Part shown: positions 1 through 7,885 of the stretch, in pieces | Position numbering within the stretch: the first letter of the stretch is position 1 | How the letters are laid out: every line of letters starts with the position of its first letter | DNA from: VAXT01 sp038040395 | GTDB taxonomy: Bacteria; Actinomycetota; Thermoleophilia; Gaiellales; Gaiellaceae | Direction: 5' to 3' | Assembly (NCBI GenBank): GCA_038040395.1 | Contig: JBBPIJ010000005.1 | Location: 78,379 to 142,378, forward strand | Length of the DNA: 64,000 bases | Made by a program: the position numbers and the translations under genes | Notes under the pieces: model-generated | Databases searched by the model: none | What the model was told of the DNA's origin: nothing | What the model saw: the letters and a program-made list of their open reading frames with translations, nothing else

Positions 1-1
1 C

Positions 2-853
2 ACGAAGCAGGTCGTCCAGCGCTTCGCGCGCTACGAGGACCTTGAAGCGGCCGACTGCACGATCGAGGAGCGTGAGGAGTACGAGCCGCACATCGACGAG
101 GGGAACCTCGTCTTCGCGGGCATCGACTACGCGGCGATCCTGAAGGCCGCGGAGGAAGAAGCCGACGTGATCCTGTGGGACGGAGGGAACAACGACACCC
201 CGTTCGTGAGGCCCAACCTCCACCTCGTCGTCGTCGACCCGCACCGGCCGGGGCACGAGCTCCGCTACCACCCCGGCGAGACGAACCTGCGCATGGCGCA
301 CGTCTGCGTCGTGAACAAGGTCGACAGCGCCGACCAGGCCGGCATCGACACCGTGCTCGAGTCGATCCGCACGCGCAATCCCCAGGCGGGGATCGTGCTC
401 GCAGCCTCGCCGTTCCACGTGGATGGAGACGTCTCCGAGATCAAGGGCAAGAGGGTGCTCGCGATCGAGGACGGCCCCACGCTGACTCACGGCGAGATGG
501 CATACGGCGCAGCGGTGCTGGCCGCCAAGACGAACGGCGCAGCCGAGCTCGTCGATCCGAAGCCTTTCGCGGTCGGATCGATCGCAGCGACCTTCGAGGA
601 ATATCCGAACGTCGGAGCGCTCCTCCCCGCGATGGGCTACGGGCGCAAGCAGATGGAGGATCTCGCCGAGACGATTCGGCGCAGCGAGCCGGATCTCGTC
701 CTCATCGGGACGCCGATCGACCTCCGGCGGCTGATCGATTTCGAGGTGCCGGCGATGCGCGTCACTTATCGCCTCGAGGAGATCGGTGAGCCGACGCTTG
801 CCGACGTCCTGGGCGAGTACGGCCTGATCGGCGAGCGCGCCGCGCTCGTGTGA
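2..853 (+). CDS. Cyclic 2,3-diphosphoglycerate synthetase-like P-loop protein, 5' end cut by window
   Basis: The reading frame is open from base 2, so the N-terminal part lies outside the window; the visible C-terminal part is about 283 residues. Conserved pieces include WDGGNNDTPF, DPHRPGHE, the HPGETN segment and VNKVD, a GTPase-like NKxD motif. They match the family annotated as cyclic 2,3-diphosphoglycerate synthetase, named from methanogens where it cyclises 2,3-bisphosphoglycerate. The stop overlaps the start of the carbamate kinase gene by 4 bp, so the two are almost certainly co-translated. The linkage to carbamoyl-phosphate enzymes makes a role in cDPG synthesis doubtful here. I regard the family assignment as good and the biochemical function as unknown. 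Confidence 0.75.
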   Translation, partial: TKQVVQRFARYEDLEAADCTIEEREEYEPHIDEGNLVFAGIDYAAILKAAEEEADVILWDGGNNDTPFVRPNLHLVVVDPHRPGHELRYHPGETNLRMAHVCVVNKVDSADQAGIDTVLESIRTRNPQAGIVLAASPFHVDGDVSEIKGKRVLAIEDGPTLTHGEMAYGAAVLAAKTNGAAELVDPKPFAVGSIAATFEEYPNVGALLPAMGYGRKQMEDLAETIRRSEPDLVLIGTPIDLRRLIDFEVPAMRVTYRLEEIGEPTLADVLGEYGLIGERAALV

Positions 854-1746
854 GTCTCGTTATTGCCCTGGGCGGTAACGCGCTCGGGCGCGGGACGGCC
901 GCCGAGCAGCTGACTGTCTTGCGAGGCGCATGCGCAGCGATTGCGCCGCTCCTCCGCGAGGGCGAAGTCGTCGTCACGCACGGGAACGGGCCGCAGGTCG
1001 GCAACGAGCTTTTGCGGCAGGAGCGCGCGGCTGATGAAGTGCCCCCGCTCCCCCTCTTTCTCGCCGTCGCGCAGACCCAGGCGGAGATCGGCGCGATGCT
1101 CGAGACCGAGCTGGCCGCGGCGACCGGGCGGCAGGTCGCCTGCCTGCTCACGCACGTGCACGTGGATCCGGACGATCCCGCGTTCGCGAGCCCGTCGAAG
1201 CCGATCGGCCCGTTCTACAGCGCCGAGGAGGCTCCCGAGCTCGAGCGCCGGCGGGGCTGGCAGCTCGTCGAGGATGCAGGTCGCGGTTTCCGGCGGGTCG
1301 TCCCGTCCCCTGACCCGCTGGAGATCGTCGAGCTCGACGCGATCCGGGCGCTGCTCGCGAGCGGCGCCGTGACGATCGCTTGCGGCGGAGGCGGAATCCC
1401 GGTCGTCAGCAAGAACGGGCGCCTGAAGGGAGTCGACGCGGTGATCGACAAGGACCGGGCCTCCGCGTTGCTCGCGACCCGCCTCGGCGCGCAGCGACTC
1501 GTGATCCTGACTGAGGTGCCCGCGGTCTATCGTCGCTTCCGGAAGTCGAACCAGGAAGAGATCCGTGAGCTCTCCGCGGACGAGGCCGAGTCGCTGCTGC
1601 CCGAGCTCGCGGAAGGCTCGATGCGTCCGAAGCTCGAGGCCGCGGTCGACTTCGCCCGCACCGGCGGCGAGACGCTCATCACCTCGTTCGATGCCCTGGC
1701 CGAAGCCCTCGAAGGCCAGGCCGGCACCCTCGTCTCGAAGACTTAA
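850..1746 (+). CDS. arcC: Carbamate kinase
   Basis: Catalyses reversible phosphate transfer between carbamoyl phosphate and ADP, giving ATP, CO2 and ammonia in the catabolic direction. The 298-residue length is normal. The N-terminal IALGGNALG, the central ACGGGGIPVV, GVDAVIDKD and the C-terminal GSMRPK are hallmark carbamate kinase motifs. A GTG start at 850 overlaps the upstream stop (GTGA). An ornithine carbamoyltransferase gene follows on the same strand about 240 bp downstream, which suggests ATP recovery from citrulline or a related ureido compound. No arginine deiminase is visible in the window. Confidence 0.93.
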   Translation: MSLVIALGGNALGRGTAAEQLTVLRGACAAIAPLLREGEVVVTHGNGPQVGNELLRQERAADEVPPLPLFLAVAQTQAEIGAMLETELAAATGRQVACLLTHVHVDPDDPAFASPSKPIGPFYSAEEAPELERRRGWQLVEDAGRGFRRVVPSPDPLEIVELDAIRALLASGAVTIACGGGGIPVVSKNGRLKGVDAVIDKDRASALLATRLGAQRLVILTEVPAVYRRFRKSNQEEIRELSADEAESLLPELAEGSMRPKLEAAVDFARTGGETLITSFDALAEALEGQAGTLVSKT

Positions 1747-1798
1747 GCAACAGTCTGTTGCAAAGAAAGACCTGTCCGGTGCCCGGCACCGGACAGGT
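1747..1798. repeat. Two stacked inverted repeats after arcC (possible terminator or dispersed palindrome)
   Basis: Immediately after the arcC stop there is a 6-bp stem with a 3-base loop (1747-1761). It is followed by a near-perfect 14-bp palindrome at 1770-1783 paired with 1785-1798. No T-run follows, so if it terminates it is not a classical intrinsic terminator. A further short palindrome, GGTGTC-N3-GACACC, lies near 1908-1922. The rest of the gap up to 1986 holds no gene I can support. The perfect long stem looks like a dispersed palindromic element. Confidence 0.5.
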
Positions 1799-1986
1799 TC
1801 AAAAGTGGCGCGGCCGCGAGGCTCGAAGCCCAGGCCCGGCATTCGGATCCTGATCTATTCCTCCGAACTGTCCAGCTCTCGAGCCGGCGGCGATTTTCCT
1901 AGGAACGGTGTCGCGGACACCTGATTTACAGACACTGCTGGTCGAAGCCGGTTTCGAGCGCGCTTAGAAGTACCATCCCGCGCGGC

Positions 1987-2931
1987 ATGGTCGCGGTTGC
2001 GGAACACCTGAAGGGGCGGGACTTCATCCGCATCGGGAGCTGGAGCTCCGACGAGCTGAAGACCGTCCTCGACCTCGCCGACGAGCTGAAGGAGCTGCAG
2101 GCGAAACGCGAGCCACATGAGCTTCTCCCCGGCCGGATGATCGGGCTCGTCTTCCAGAAGCCGTCGACGCGCACGCGGGTCTCGTTCGAGGTCGGCGTCG
2201 CCCAGCTCGGCGGCCAGCCGCTCTACCTGGCGGCCAGCGACCTCCAGCTCGGACGCGGCGAGACGATCAAGGACACGGCGAACGTCCTCGAGCGCTACCT
2301 CGACGCGATCATGATCCGCACGTTCGCCCAGGAAGACGTCGAGCAGCTGGCAGAGCACGCCGACGTCCCCGTCATCAACGGGCTCACGGACTACGCGCAT
2401 CCCTGCCAGGCGCTCGCGGACCTGATGACGATCCGGGAGCGGCTCGGCCGGCTCTCCGGCGTGCGCCTTGCCTATCTCGGCGACGGCAACAACGTGTGCG
2501 TCTCGCTCATGGTCGGTGCGGCCCGGTTCGGGATGCGCTTCCACGCCGCGACGCCCGAGAGCTACGAACCGGACGCGGACGCGGTCACGGCGGCCAGGCG
2601 GGCTGCGGTGCAGATGGGCGGAACCGTCGAGCTCGTGCGCGATCCGAAGGAAGCGGCCCGCGACGCCGACGTGCTCTACACCGACGTCTGGACGAGCATG
2701 GGCCAGGAGGACGAAGCCGAGCGGCGCCGGAAGGATCTTGTCGACTACCGAATCGACGACGACCTCCTCGCGCTCGCGAGCCCCGACGCGATCGTCCTCC
2801 ACTGCCTGCCTGCGCACTACGGCGAAGAGATCACCGAAGAGGTGCTCTACGGCCCGCAGTCGGCCGTTTGGGACCAGGCCGAGAACCGGCTCCACTCGCA
2901 GAAGGCCCTGATGGCGCTGATCGTGCCCTAG
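1987..2931 (+). CDS. argF: Ornithine carbamoyltransferase
   Basis: Transfers the carbamoyl group between carbamoyl phosphate and ornithine to give citrulline, either for arginine synthesis or in reverse for catabolism. The carbamoyl-phosphate loop STRTRVSFE, the YAHPCQALAD segment and HCLPAHYGEE are present. The ornithine-binding SMG motif occurs in DVWTSMGQE, which argues against the otherwise plausible putrescine carbamoyltransferase. Length (314 residues) is typical. The ATG at 1987 begins before the conserved IGSWSSDELK segment. Neighbours are arcC upstream and, through three coupled genes, agmatine deiminase downstream. Whether it is the anabolic argF or a catabolic arcB cannot be decided from sequence. 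Confidence 0.9.
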   Translation: MVAVAEHLKGRDFIRIGSWSSDELKTVLDLADELKELQAKREPHELLPGRMIGLVFQKPSTRTRVSFEVGVAQLGGQPLYLAASDLQLGRGETIKDTANVLERYLDAIMIRTFAQEDVEQLAEHADVPVINGLTDYAHPCQALADLMTIRERLGRLSGVRLAYLGDGNNVCVSLMVGAARFGMRFHAATPESYEPDADAVTAARRAAVQMGGTVELVRDPKEAARDADVLYTDVWTSMGQEDEAERRRKDLVDYRIDDDLLALASPDAIVLHCLPAHYGEEITEEVLYGPQSAVWDQAENRLHSQKALMALIVP

Positions 2932-2935
2932 ACGC

Positions 2936-3625
2936 GTGTTCCCGCTCAAGGACAACGTCCCGACGCGGTCGTTCCCCCTGGTGACGGTCGCCCTGATCGT
3001 CGCCAACGTCGCGGTCTGGATCCTCTACCAGCTCCCCGACCTGAACGGCTCGGTGCTCGAGCTCGCCTACCAGCCCTGCGAAGTCACGAGCTCGTGCCCG
3101 CCCGGAGCATCCGTGGGCGAAGGCTGGGAGGTGACCGCGCTCACCGCGATGTTCATGCACGGAAGCTGGCTGCACATCATCGGGAACATGCTCTTCCTCT
3201 GGATCTTCGGCAACAACGTCGAGGATGCGCTGGGCAAGGTCCGCTTCCTCGTCTTCTACCTGCTCTCCGGCTTCGCGGCGACGGCTCTCCAGACGATCGT
3301 CACGCTCGAAGCCGGCTCGGACATGGCGGCGGCGGTCCCCAACCTCGGCGCGAGCGGCGCCGTCTCGGGCGTGCTCGGCGCGTACCTCCTCCTCCTTCCG
3401 ACCGCGAAGGTGCTCACGATCCTCTTCTACTTCCTCGTCGAAGTGCCCGCGTTCCTCTTCCTCGGCTTCTGGTTCCTCTTCCAGCTCTGGGAAGGCGGGT
3501 TCTCGCTCGTCCGGCCGGAAGCTGGCGGCGGCGTCGCGTTCTTCGCTCATGTCGGCGGGTTCGTCTTCGGCGCGGCCACGGTCCGCCTCTTCATGAAGCG
3601 CCCTCCGTTACAACCAAGGTACTGA
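2936..3625 (+). CDS. Rhomboid-family intramembrane serine protease
   Basis: A polytopic inner-membrane protease predicted to cleave substrates within the membrane. Hydrophobic segments start at about residue 14. The protein has HGSWLHIIGNMLFLWIFG at about 75-92, the catalytic serine in GASG (Ser140) and the catalytic histidine in HVGGFVFGA (His205). These are the two catalytic positions of rhomboids. Length 229 residues is short but normal for bacterial forms. The GTG start sits 4 bp after the carbamoyltransferase stop, and the stop overlaps the next start as TGATG, so expression is coupled. The substrate is unknown. Confidence 0.88.
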   Translation: MFPLKDNVPTRSFPLVTVALIVANVAVWILYQLPDLNGSVLELAYQPCEVTSSCPPGASVGEGWEVTALTAMFMHGSWLHIIGNMLFLWIFGNNVEDALGKVRFLVFYLLSGFAATALQTIVTLEAGSDMAAAVPNLGASGAVSGVLGAYLLLLPTAKVLTILFYFLVEVPAFLFLGFWFLFQLWEGGFSLVRPEAGGGVAFFAHVGGFVFGAATVRLFMKRPPLQPRY

Positions 3626-3957
3626 TGGAACAGGAGGAGTTCGAGGAGCACGTTCGAGCCGCGCTCGACCTGCTGCCCGAGGAGATCGCCAAGGGCCTCG
3701 AGAACGTCGCGGTCGTGATCGAGGACGAGAGCCCGCAGGACCCGGGAATCCTCGGCAGCTTCTTCGGCTACCCGCACGGCGAGCGAACTCCGCCGGGCGC
3801 GTTGCCGGCGAAGGTGGTCGTGTACCGGCGGCCACTCGAGGCGGCGTTCCCCGATCCAGACGAGCTGGAGCGGCAGATCCGCGTCACGGTCCTCCACGAG
3901 CTCGCGCACTACTTCGGGATCGACGAGGATCGAATCGCCGAGCTCGGCTACCGGTGA
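3625..3957 (+). CDS. Small zincin-type metallopeptidase family protein
   Basis: A 110-residue protein with HELAHYFGID at residues 91-100, i.e. the HExxHxxGxxD zinc-binding signature of small zincin-like proteins common in actinobacteria (the DUF1025-type metallopeptidase family). The segment GILGSFFGYP followed by TPPG and VVYRRP is typical of that family. The ATG overlaps the rhomboid stop by one base. The stop lies within a GTGA overlap with the small membrane peptide that follows. The substrate is not known for this family. A larger frame starting at 3094 in another phase is only an upstream extension through the rhomboid gene. Confidence 0.85.
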   Translation: MEQEEFEEHVRAALDLLPEEIAKGLENVAVVIEDESPQDPGILGSFFGYPHGERTPPGALPAKVVVYRRPLEAAFPDPDELERQIRVTVLHELAHYFGIDEDRIAELGYR

Positions 3958-4043
3958 TCACGCTGCTCAACGTCGTCGCCGTGGTGGCGGCGATCGTCGG
4001 CGCGATCGTGATCCTGCTCTTCTTCCTGGGCGGGCGCGACTAG
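3954..4043 (+). CDS. 29-residue single-pass membrane peptide, translationally coupled
   Basis: The frame starts with GTG inside the metallopeptidase stop (GTGA, 4-bp overlap). Its TAG shares one base with the GTG of the agmatine deiminase gene. The product is almost entirely hydrophobic (ITLLNVVAVVAAIVGAIVI and then LLFFLGGRD), one transmembrane helix with a short charged tail. Exact-fit overlaps on both sides in a tightly packed operon argue that it is a real gene rather than a chance gap. The function is unknown; it could be a membrane peptide partner of the rhomboid or simply a coupling ORF. Confidence 0.6.
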   Translation: MITLLNVVAVVAAIVGAIVILLFFLGGRD

Positions 4044-5026
4044 TGGGCGAGACTCGCCTGCCTGCCGACTGGGAGCCGCACGAGCGCTGCCTCATGGCCT
4101 GGCCCGGCGAAGAGTCGCGACCCGGAGCCCCCGCACCGGAGGCGATCCACGACTTCGCCGTCATCGCGCAGACGATCGCGAGATTCGAGCCGGTGCTCAT
4201 GCTCGCCTATCCCGAGTTCGTCGACCACGCCGCGGCCGCGTGCGGGCCGAACGTGGAGGTCATCGAGCTGGAATTCGACGACGCCTGGATCCGCGACTCG
4301 GGCCCTCTGTTCGCCGTTCGAGGGGCGGAGCTGGTCGCGATCGACTTCCGCTTCAACCGCTACGGCTGGAGCAAAGTGCCGCGGGATCGCTACGCGGAGA
4401 CCGGCGTCCTGCTCGCCGCTGCGCTGGGCATCCCTCGCCTGGAAGCCCCCTACGTGCTCGAAGGAGGCGCGATCGCGAGCAACGGCGAGGGGACGCTGAT
4501 CGCCATCGAGTCGTCGATCCGCACCGAGAGCCGCAATCCCGGAGCGACTCGCGAGGAGCTCGAAGGCGCGTTCGCCGAGTTCCTCGGCATCGAGCGGACA
4601 ATCTGGCTGGAGCATGGGCTCGAGGAAGACAGGACGGACGGGCACGCCGACAACATCGCCATGTTCACCGGGCCGGAGCGGGTCCTGTGCCAGAAGGTCG
4701 AGGACGCGAGCGACCCGAACGCGGCGCGCCTCGCGGCGAACCGAGCAACTCTGGCGCAGGCCGGCCTCGAGGTCTTCGACCTCCCCGTCCTTCCCTACTC
4801 CGAGCACGACGGGCGCCGGCTGGCGCGGCCCTATCTGAACTGCTTCGTCGGGAACGGCTGCGTCGTCGTCCCGTTGGCCGGGGTTCCGGCCGATTCTGAA
4901 GGCCTAGCCGTGCTGCGAGGAGCGTTTCCCGATCGCGAGGTCGTGGGCGTGCCCGGCGAAACGCTCGCGCGCGCCGGAGGAGGGGTCCACTGCATCACAC
5001 AGCAGCTGCCCCTCCTGGCGCGGTAA
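4043..5026 (+). CDS. aguA: Agmatine deiminase family protein
   Basis: Converts agmatine to N-carbamoylputrescine and ammonia (guanidine-modifying, pentein fold). The 327-residue protein has WEPHERCLMAWP near the N-terminus, DDAWIRDSGP, a substrate-pocket FNRYGW, LEGGAI, the catalytic histidine region RTDGHADNIA, and the catalytic cysteine in GGGVHCITQQ (about Cys317). All key pentein residues appear present. The GTG start overlaps the stop of the 29-residue membrane peptide by one base. With carbamate kinase and a carbamoyltransferase nearby, an agmatine- or ureido-based ATP-yielding route is plausible. However, the carbamoyltransferase looks ornithine-type, so the pathway is not closed here. 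Confidence 0.88.
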   Translation: MGETRLPADWEPHERCLMAWPGEESRPGAPAPEAIHDFAVIAQTIARFEPVLMLAYPEFVDHAAAACGPNVEVIELEFDDAWIRDSGPLFAVRGAELVAIDFRFNRYGWSKVPRDRYAETGVLLAAALGIPRLEAPYVLEGGAIASNGEGTLIAIESSIRTESRNPGATREELEGAFAEFLGIERTIWLEHGLEEDRTDGHADNIAMFTGPERVLCQKVEDASDPNAARLAANRATLAQAGLEVFDLPVLPYSEHDGRRLARPYLNCFVGNGCVVVPLAGVPADSEGLAVLRGAFPDREVVGVPGETLARAGGGVHCITQQLPLLAR

Positions 5027-5031
5027 AGCCG

Positions 5032-5169
5032 CTATTTGCCCCTGGTGTCGGCGGGATTCGTGCGCTTGCCGAGGCCGCCCTTGACCTCGTCGGCCTGCTC
5101 CTCGGAGACTTCGAGATCCTTCAGTTCGTCCTGCTCGCCCTGCTCCTGATCTTTGCGCTCTTCTTCCAC
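5032..5169 (-). CDS. Double-glycine leader peptide (orphan copy), 45 residues
   Basis: A short acidic peptide with GTG start and a good AAAGGA ribosome site about 9 bases upstream. The leader contains KDLEVSEEQADEVKGG, ending in Gly-Gly, and is followed by a 13-residue tail LGKRTNPADTRGK. The same pattern, D-L-[DE]-V-x-E, five or so residues, then [VI]-K-G-G-L, recurs in the two peptides at 35220-35530 next to a C39-peptidase ABC exporter. Hydrophobic residues at -4 and -12 and Glu/Gln at -8 fit double-glycine leaders. It lies convergent to aguA and near a LanC-like gene, but the tail has no cysteine, so no lanthionine can form. Likely a secreted peptide; function unknown. Confidence 0.65.
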   Translation of the reverse strand: MEEERKDQEQGEQDELKDLEVSEEQADEVKGGLGKRTNPADTRGK

Positions 5170-5247
5170 GGCTCGGTTCCTTTCAGGTCGCGTGAAGTTT
5201 CTGATCTTCGCAGGAATGATGCAGCGAGTCGAGACGTTTTATTCAGT

Positions 5248-5496
5248 GTGACTACTAGAACATTGGATGACATCAGGCTCGAGATCGAGCGTGCCACGGA
5301 GCGGCGCGCCGAGCTTCTGCACGTTCTCGCAGAGGGGCACGATGCGGTCGTCGCCGCGGAGCATGCCGAGGTGGAAGAGACCATCGCGCGCCTCTGGGAC
5401 GAGTACCGACAGGCTCGCGTGCATGGGCGCTTCGGCGACCGCGACGTGATCATCAAGCGCGCCCGCCTCGAAGAGCGCCTCGCCCGCGCGGCCTAG
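5248..5496 (+). CDS. Small helical hypothetical protein (82 residues)
   Basis: A charged, predicted all-helical protein starting MTTRTLDDIR with GTG at 5248. A run of Glu/Arg/Ala residues suggests a coiled coil (IRLEIERATERRAELL at about 9-24). No catalytic motif or membrane segment is visible. It starts about 80 bp from the divergent double-glycine peptide gene, so they may share a regulatory region. I do not recognise the family. The codon usage is like the surrounding genes, so it looks like a real gene. Confidence 0.6.
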   Translation: MTTRTLDDIRLEIERATERRAELLHVLAEGHDAVVAAEHAEVEETIARLWDEYRQARVHGRFGDRDVIIKRARLEERLARAA

Positions 5497-5577
5497 CGCG
5501 ATCGAGCTCAATCGGACACATGCCCTCGGCCCCGCCGGGGCGCTTTCCGCTGTCCGCCTCTACACTTTTCCAAGAAC

Positions 5578-5650
5578 GGGGCGTTAGCTCAGCTGGGAGA
5601 GCGCCGGCTTTGCAAGCCGGAGGTCACCGGTTCGATCCCGGTACGCTCCA
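5578..5650 (+). tRNA. tRNA-Ala (anticodon TGC)
   Basis: A full 73-nt cloverleaf is visible. The acceptor GGGGCGT pairs with ACGCTCC, and there is a D-arm TTAGCTCAGCTGGGAGAGC. The anticodon stem CCGGC/GCCGG carries loop TTTGCAA with anticodon TGC, and the T-arm contains GGTTCGATCCC. The discriminator is A and CCA is not encoded. It lies in a gap between a small hypothetical gene and the LanC-like gene. Confidence 0.95.
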
Positions 5651-5727
5651 CTTTCCGACATTGCGCAGACCTCCGGCCCGACGAGCCCGTAGGTCGGCAG
5701 GATCTCGGCTCGCGTTAGGCTCGCGCA

Positions 5728-6894
5728 ATGCTCTACGAACCCGCGCAGTTCGAGCCGCTGACCGACGACCTGTGGGATTCCGGGCGAATTGCGGACGCTA
5801 TCGCCGCGATCGTCGCCGACGCCGATGCGGAGTTCGATCCCGAGGCACTCTGGCCCGCCCACGAATGGGACGGGTGGGAGGAGCCGCTGCCGCTGAAGAA
5901 CCTCTACGTCGGGGCGGCCGGTGTGATCTGGGCGCTCGACTCGCTGCGGCGACGCGGCCACGCCGAGACCTCGCTCGACCTCGCCGGCGCCGCGTTGCGC
6001 ACGGTCGAGCTCGAGCGCGCCGAGCCGGACTCCACGACGGATGAGCACTACCACCCGGCGGCGCTCCTCATGGGCAAGACGGGGCCACTGCTCGTCGCCT
6101 TCCGGCTCGCCCCCGACCCCATGCTCGCGGACGAACTGCACACGCTTGTCCGTGCCAACGTCGCCAACCCGACCGACGACGTCAATTGGGGCGCACCTGG
6201 GACGCTGCTCGCCGCCCTGGCGATGGGCGAATGGACCGACGAGCCGCGTTGGGAGGAGGCGGCGCGCGAGACGGCCACAGCGCTACGTGCCCGCCGCGGC
6301 GACGACGGGCTCTGGCGGCAGGATGACGACTACCGCGGCCTCGGCACGCTGCACGGAGCTGCAGGCAACACGCTCGCCCTGCTCCGGCTCGACGCAGATG
6401 ATGCGCTTGCCGCTGAGACGGCGGCCGTGCTCACCCGGCACGCGTTCCGCGAGGACGGCCTCGCTAATTGGCCCGGCTCACCGCGGCCGCAGCTCGCGCG
6501 GCCGCGAGATGGTCGGATCTGTCTCCAGTGGTGCACCGGCGCTCCCGGTGTTCTCGCCGGCGCCTGGGAGTACCTCGATGAGGAGCTGCTGCTCGCCGGC
6601 GCCGAGTTGATCTGGCAAGCCGGCGCCCACGGCGACGAGAAGGGCCACGGCATCTGTCACGGCACCTCGGGCAACGGGTTCGCACTTCTCAAGGCATTCG
6701 CGCGCACGGGCGACGAGCGCTGGCTCGAGCGTGCTCGCCGCTTCGCCGTCCACGCGCTCGGCCAGGCAGAGCGGCTCCGCGCTGCGAACGGCCGCGGCCG
6801 TTACTCGCTCTGGACCGGCGACGTCGGTACCGCCCTGTTCGCTGCGGCTTGCCTCGACATCGACGCGCGCTACCCGATCCTCGAGTTCGTCTAA
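5728..6894 (+). CDS. LanC-like (lanthionine synthetase C-type) protein
   Basis: A 388-residue alpha/alpha-toroid protein. The characteristic LanC motifs occur in order: GAPGTLLA, LHGAAGNTLAL, WCTGAPGV, GICHGTSGNGF and LWTGDVGTAL. The three zinc ligands of LanC enzymes (a Cys in WCTGAPG and Cys-His in the CHG motif) are all present. So it could be a catalytically active thiol-addition enzyme rather than a dead homologue. No dehydratase gene and no cysteine-containing precursor lie nearby, so classical lanthipeptide synthesis is not supported. Stand-alone LanC-like proteins can act on thiol adducts. The nearest candidate peptide is the double-glycine peptide at 5032-5169 on the other strand. 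Confidence 0.82.
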   Translation: MLYEPAQFEPLTDDLWDSGRIADAIAAIVADADAEFDPEALWPAHEWDGWEEPLPLKNLYVGAAGVIWALDSLRRRGHAETSLDLAGAALRTVELERAEPDSTTDEHYHPAALLMGKTGPLLVAFRLAPDPMLADELHTLVRANVANPTDDVNWGAPGTLLAALAMGEWTDEPRWEEAARETATALRARRGDDGLWRQDDDYRGLGTLHGAAGNTLALLRLDADDALAAETAAVLTRHAFREDGLANWPGSPRPQLARPRDGRICLQWCTGAPGVLAGAWEYLDEELLLAGAELIWQAGAHGDEKGHGICHGTSGNGFALLKAFARTGDERWLERARRFAVHALGQAERLRAANGRGRYSLWTGDVGTALFAAACLDIDARYPILEFV

Positions 6895-6961
6895 CCGTGG
6901 CAGGCACCCTGGTGAAGCGCATCAAGTTGAAGGTCAGAGAGGCTGGCGCGTGTTGCGATCG

Positions 6962-7885
6962 ATGAGCAGCGCACGTATCGGAGTCGCCGCCGTCGCTGTT
7001 GCGGCGGGATTGTGGGGCACCGACGCGCTGCTTCGGCGCCCGCTCGCGCACTCGACCCAGGCGGCGACGATCGTCCTGGGCGAGCACGTCTTCCTCGTCG
7101 TCCTCATGCTTCCCGTCATCGCGGCCGCCCTTCCGGCCCTCTGGCGCGCCGGCCCGCGCTTCGTGGCCGCGGCCGTCGTCGTCGGCGCAGGATCGTCGGC
7201 GCTTGCGACGATCCTGTTCACGCAGGCGTTCGTGCACGGGGATCCGGTGACGCCGGTCGTCCTGCAGAAGGTCCAGCCGCTGATCGCAATATCGCTGGCG
7301 GGAGCGATGCTTGGCGAGCGTCCGCGCGCGCGCTTCGGACTGTTCCTGCTCGGCGGCCTGGCCGGAACGTGGTTGATGGCGTTCCCGAGCCCGGTCGACG
7401 TCTCGCTGCACGGACGGGCGCCTGCCCTCTACGCGCTCGCGGCGGCCGGCCTCTGGGCGCTCGGCACGGTCCTCGGGCGCTTCCTCTCCCGCAAGCTGCC
7501 CTTCGAGCAGGTCACGGCCGTGCGTTTCGCGTTCGGCCTTCCGGCGGCGCTCGCGGCGGTGCTGGTCCTCGGCGCTCCCGCCACGGCCTCGTGGCACGAC
7601 GAGGGCTTCATCGTCCTGCTCGCGCTCGTCACCGGCCTCGTCGCCCTCCTGCTCTACTACTGGGGGCTGCAGCGCACGACGGCATCCGTCGCGTCGGTCG
7701 CGGAGCTCTCCTTCCCCGTCGTGGCGATCGCAGTGGGCTACCTGGCCTTCGACGCGACGTTGACGAGCTCGCAGCTCGCCGGCGTCGTGCTCACGAGCCT
7801 CGTCGTGCTCGGACTTCCGGTCCGAGCCCCGGCGCTTGTCGCCGGGCCGCGGGTCACGCCTGCCGTCGCCAACAGCGCGGCCTAG
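6962..7885 (+). CDS. EamA/DMT-superfamily transporter
   Basis: A 307-residue polytopic membrane protein with about ten transmembrane helices in two EamA halves. Examples are GVAAVAVAAGLWGTDALLRR at the first helix, the loop FTQAFVHGDPVTPVVLQKVQPL, and a second-half helix AALWALGTVLGR. The pattern of a Gln-Lys-Val-Gln-Pro loop before a helix is typical of small-metabolite exporters of this superfamily. I chose the ATG at 6962; a GTG at 6950 in frame is an alternative. Substrate unknown. The gene stands alone, followed by a probable small minus-strand gene. Confidence 0.85.
   Translation: MSSARIGVAAVAVAAGLWGTDALLRRPLAHSTQAATIVLGEHVFLVVLMLPVIAAALPALWRAGPRFVAAAVVVGAGSSALATILFTQAFVHGDPVTPVVLQKVQPLIAISLAGAMLGERPRARFGLFLLGGLAGTWLMAFPSPVDVSLHGRAPALYALAAAGLWALGTVLGRFLSRKLPFEQVTAVRFAFGLPAALAAVLVLGAPATASWHDEGFIVLLALVTGLVALLLYYWGLQRTTASVASVAELSFPVVAIAVGYLAFDATLTSSQLAGVVLTSLVVLGLPVRAPALVAGPRVTPAVANSAA

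Noticed and set aside
1987..2931. Putrescine carbamoyltransferase, as expected next to agmatine deiminase
   Set aside because: The ornithine-type SMG motif is present (DVWTSMGQE), so ornithine is the better substrate call.
5032..6894. Classical lanthipeptide cluster formed by the GG peptide and the LanC-like gene
   Set aside because: The peptide tail has no cysteine, no dehydratase gene is present, and the two genes are on opposite strands with a tRNA between.
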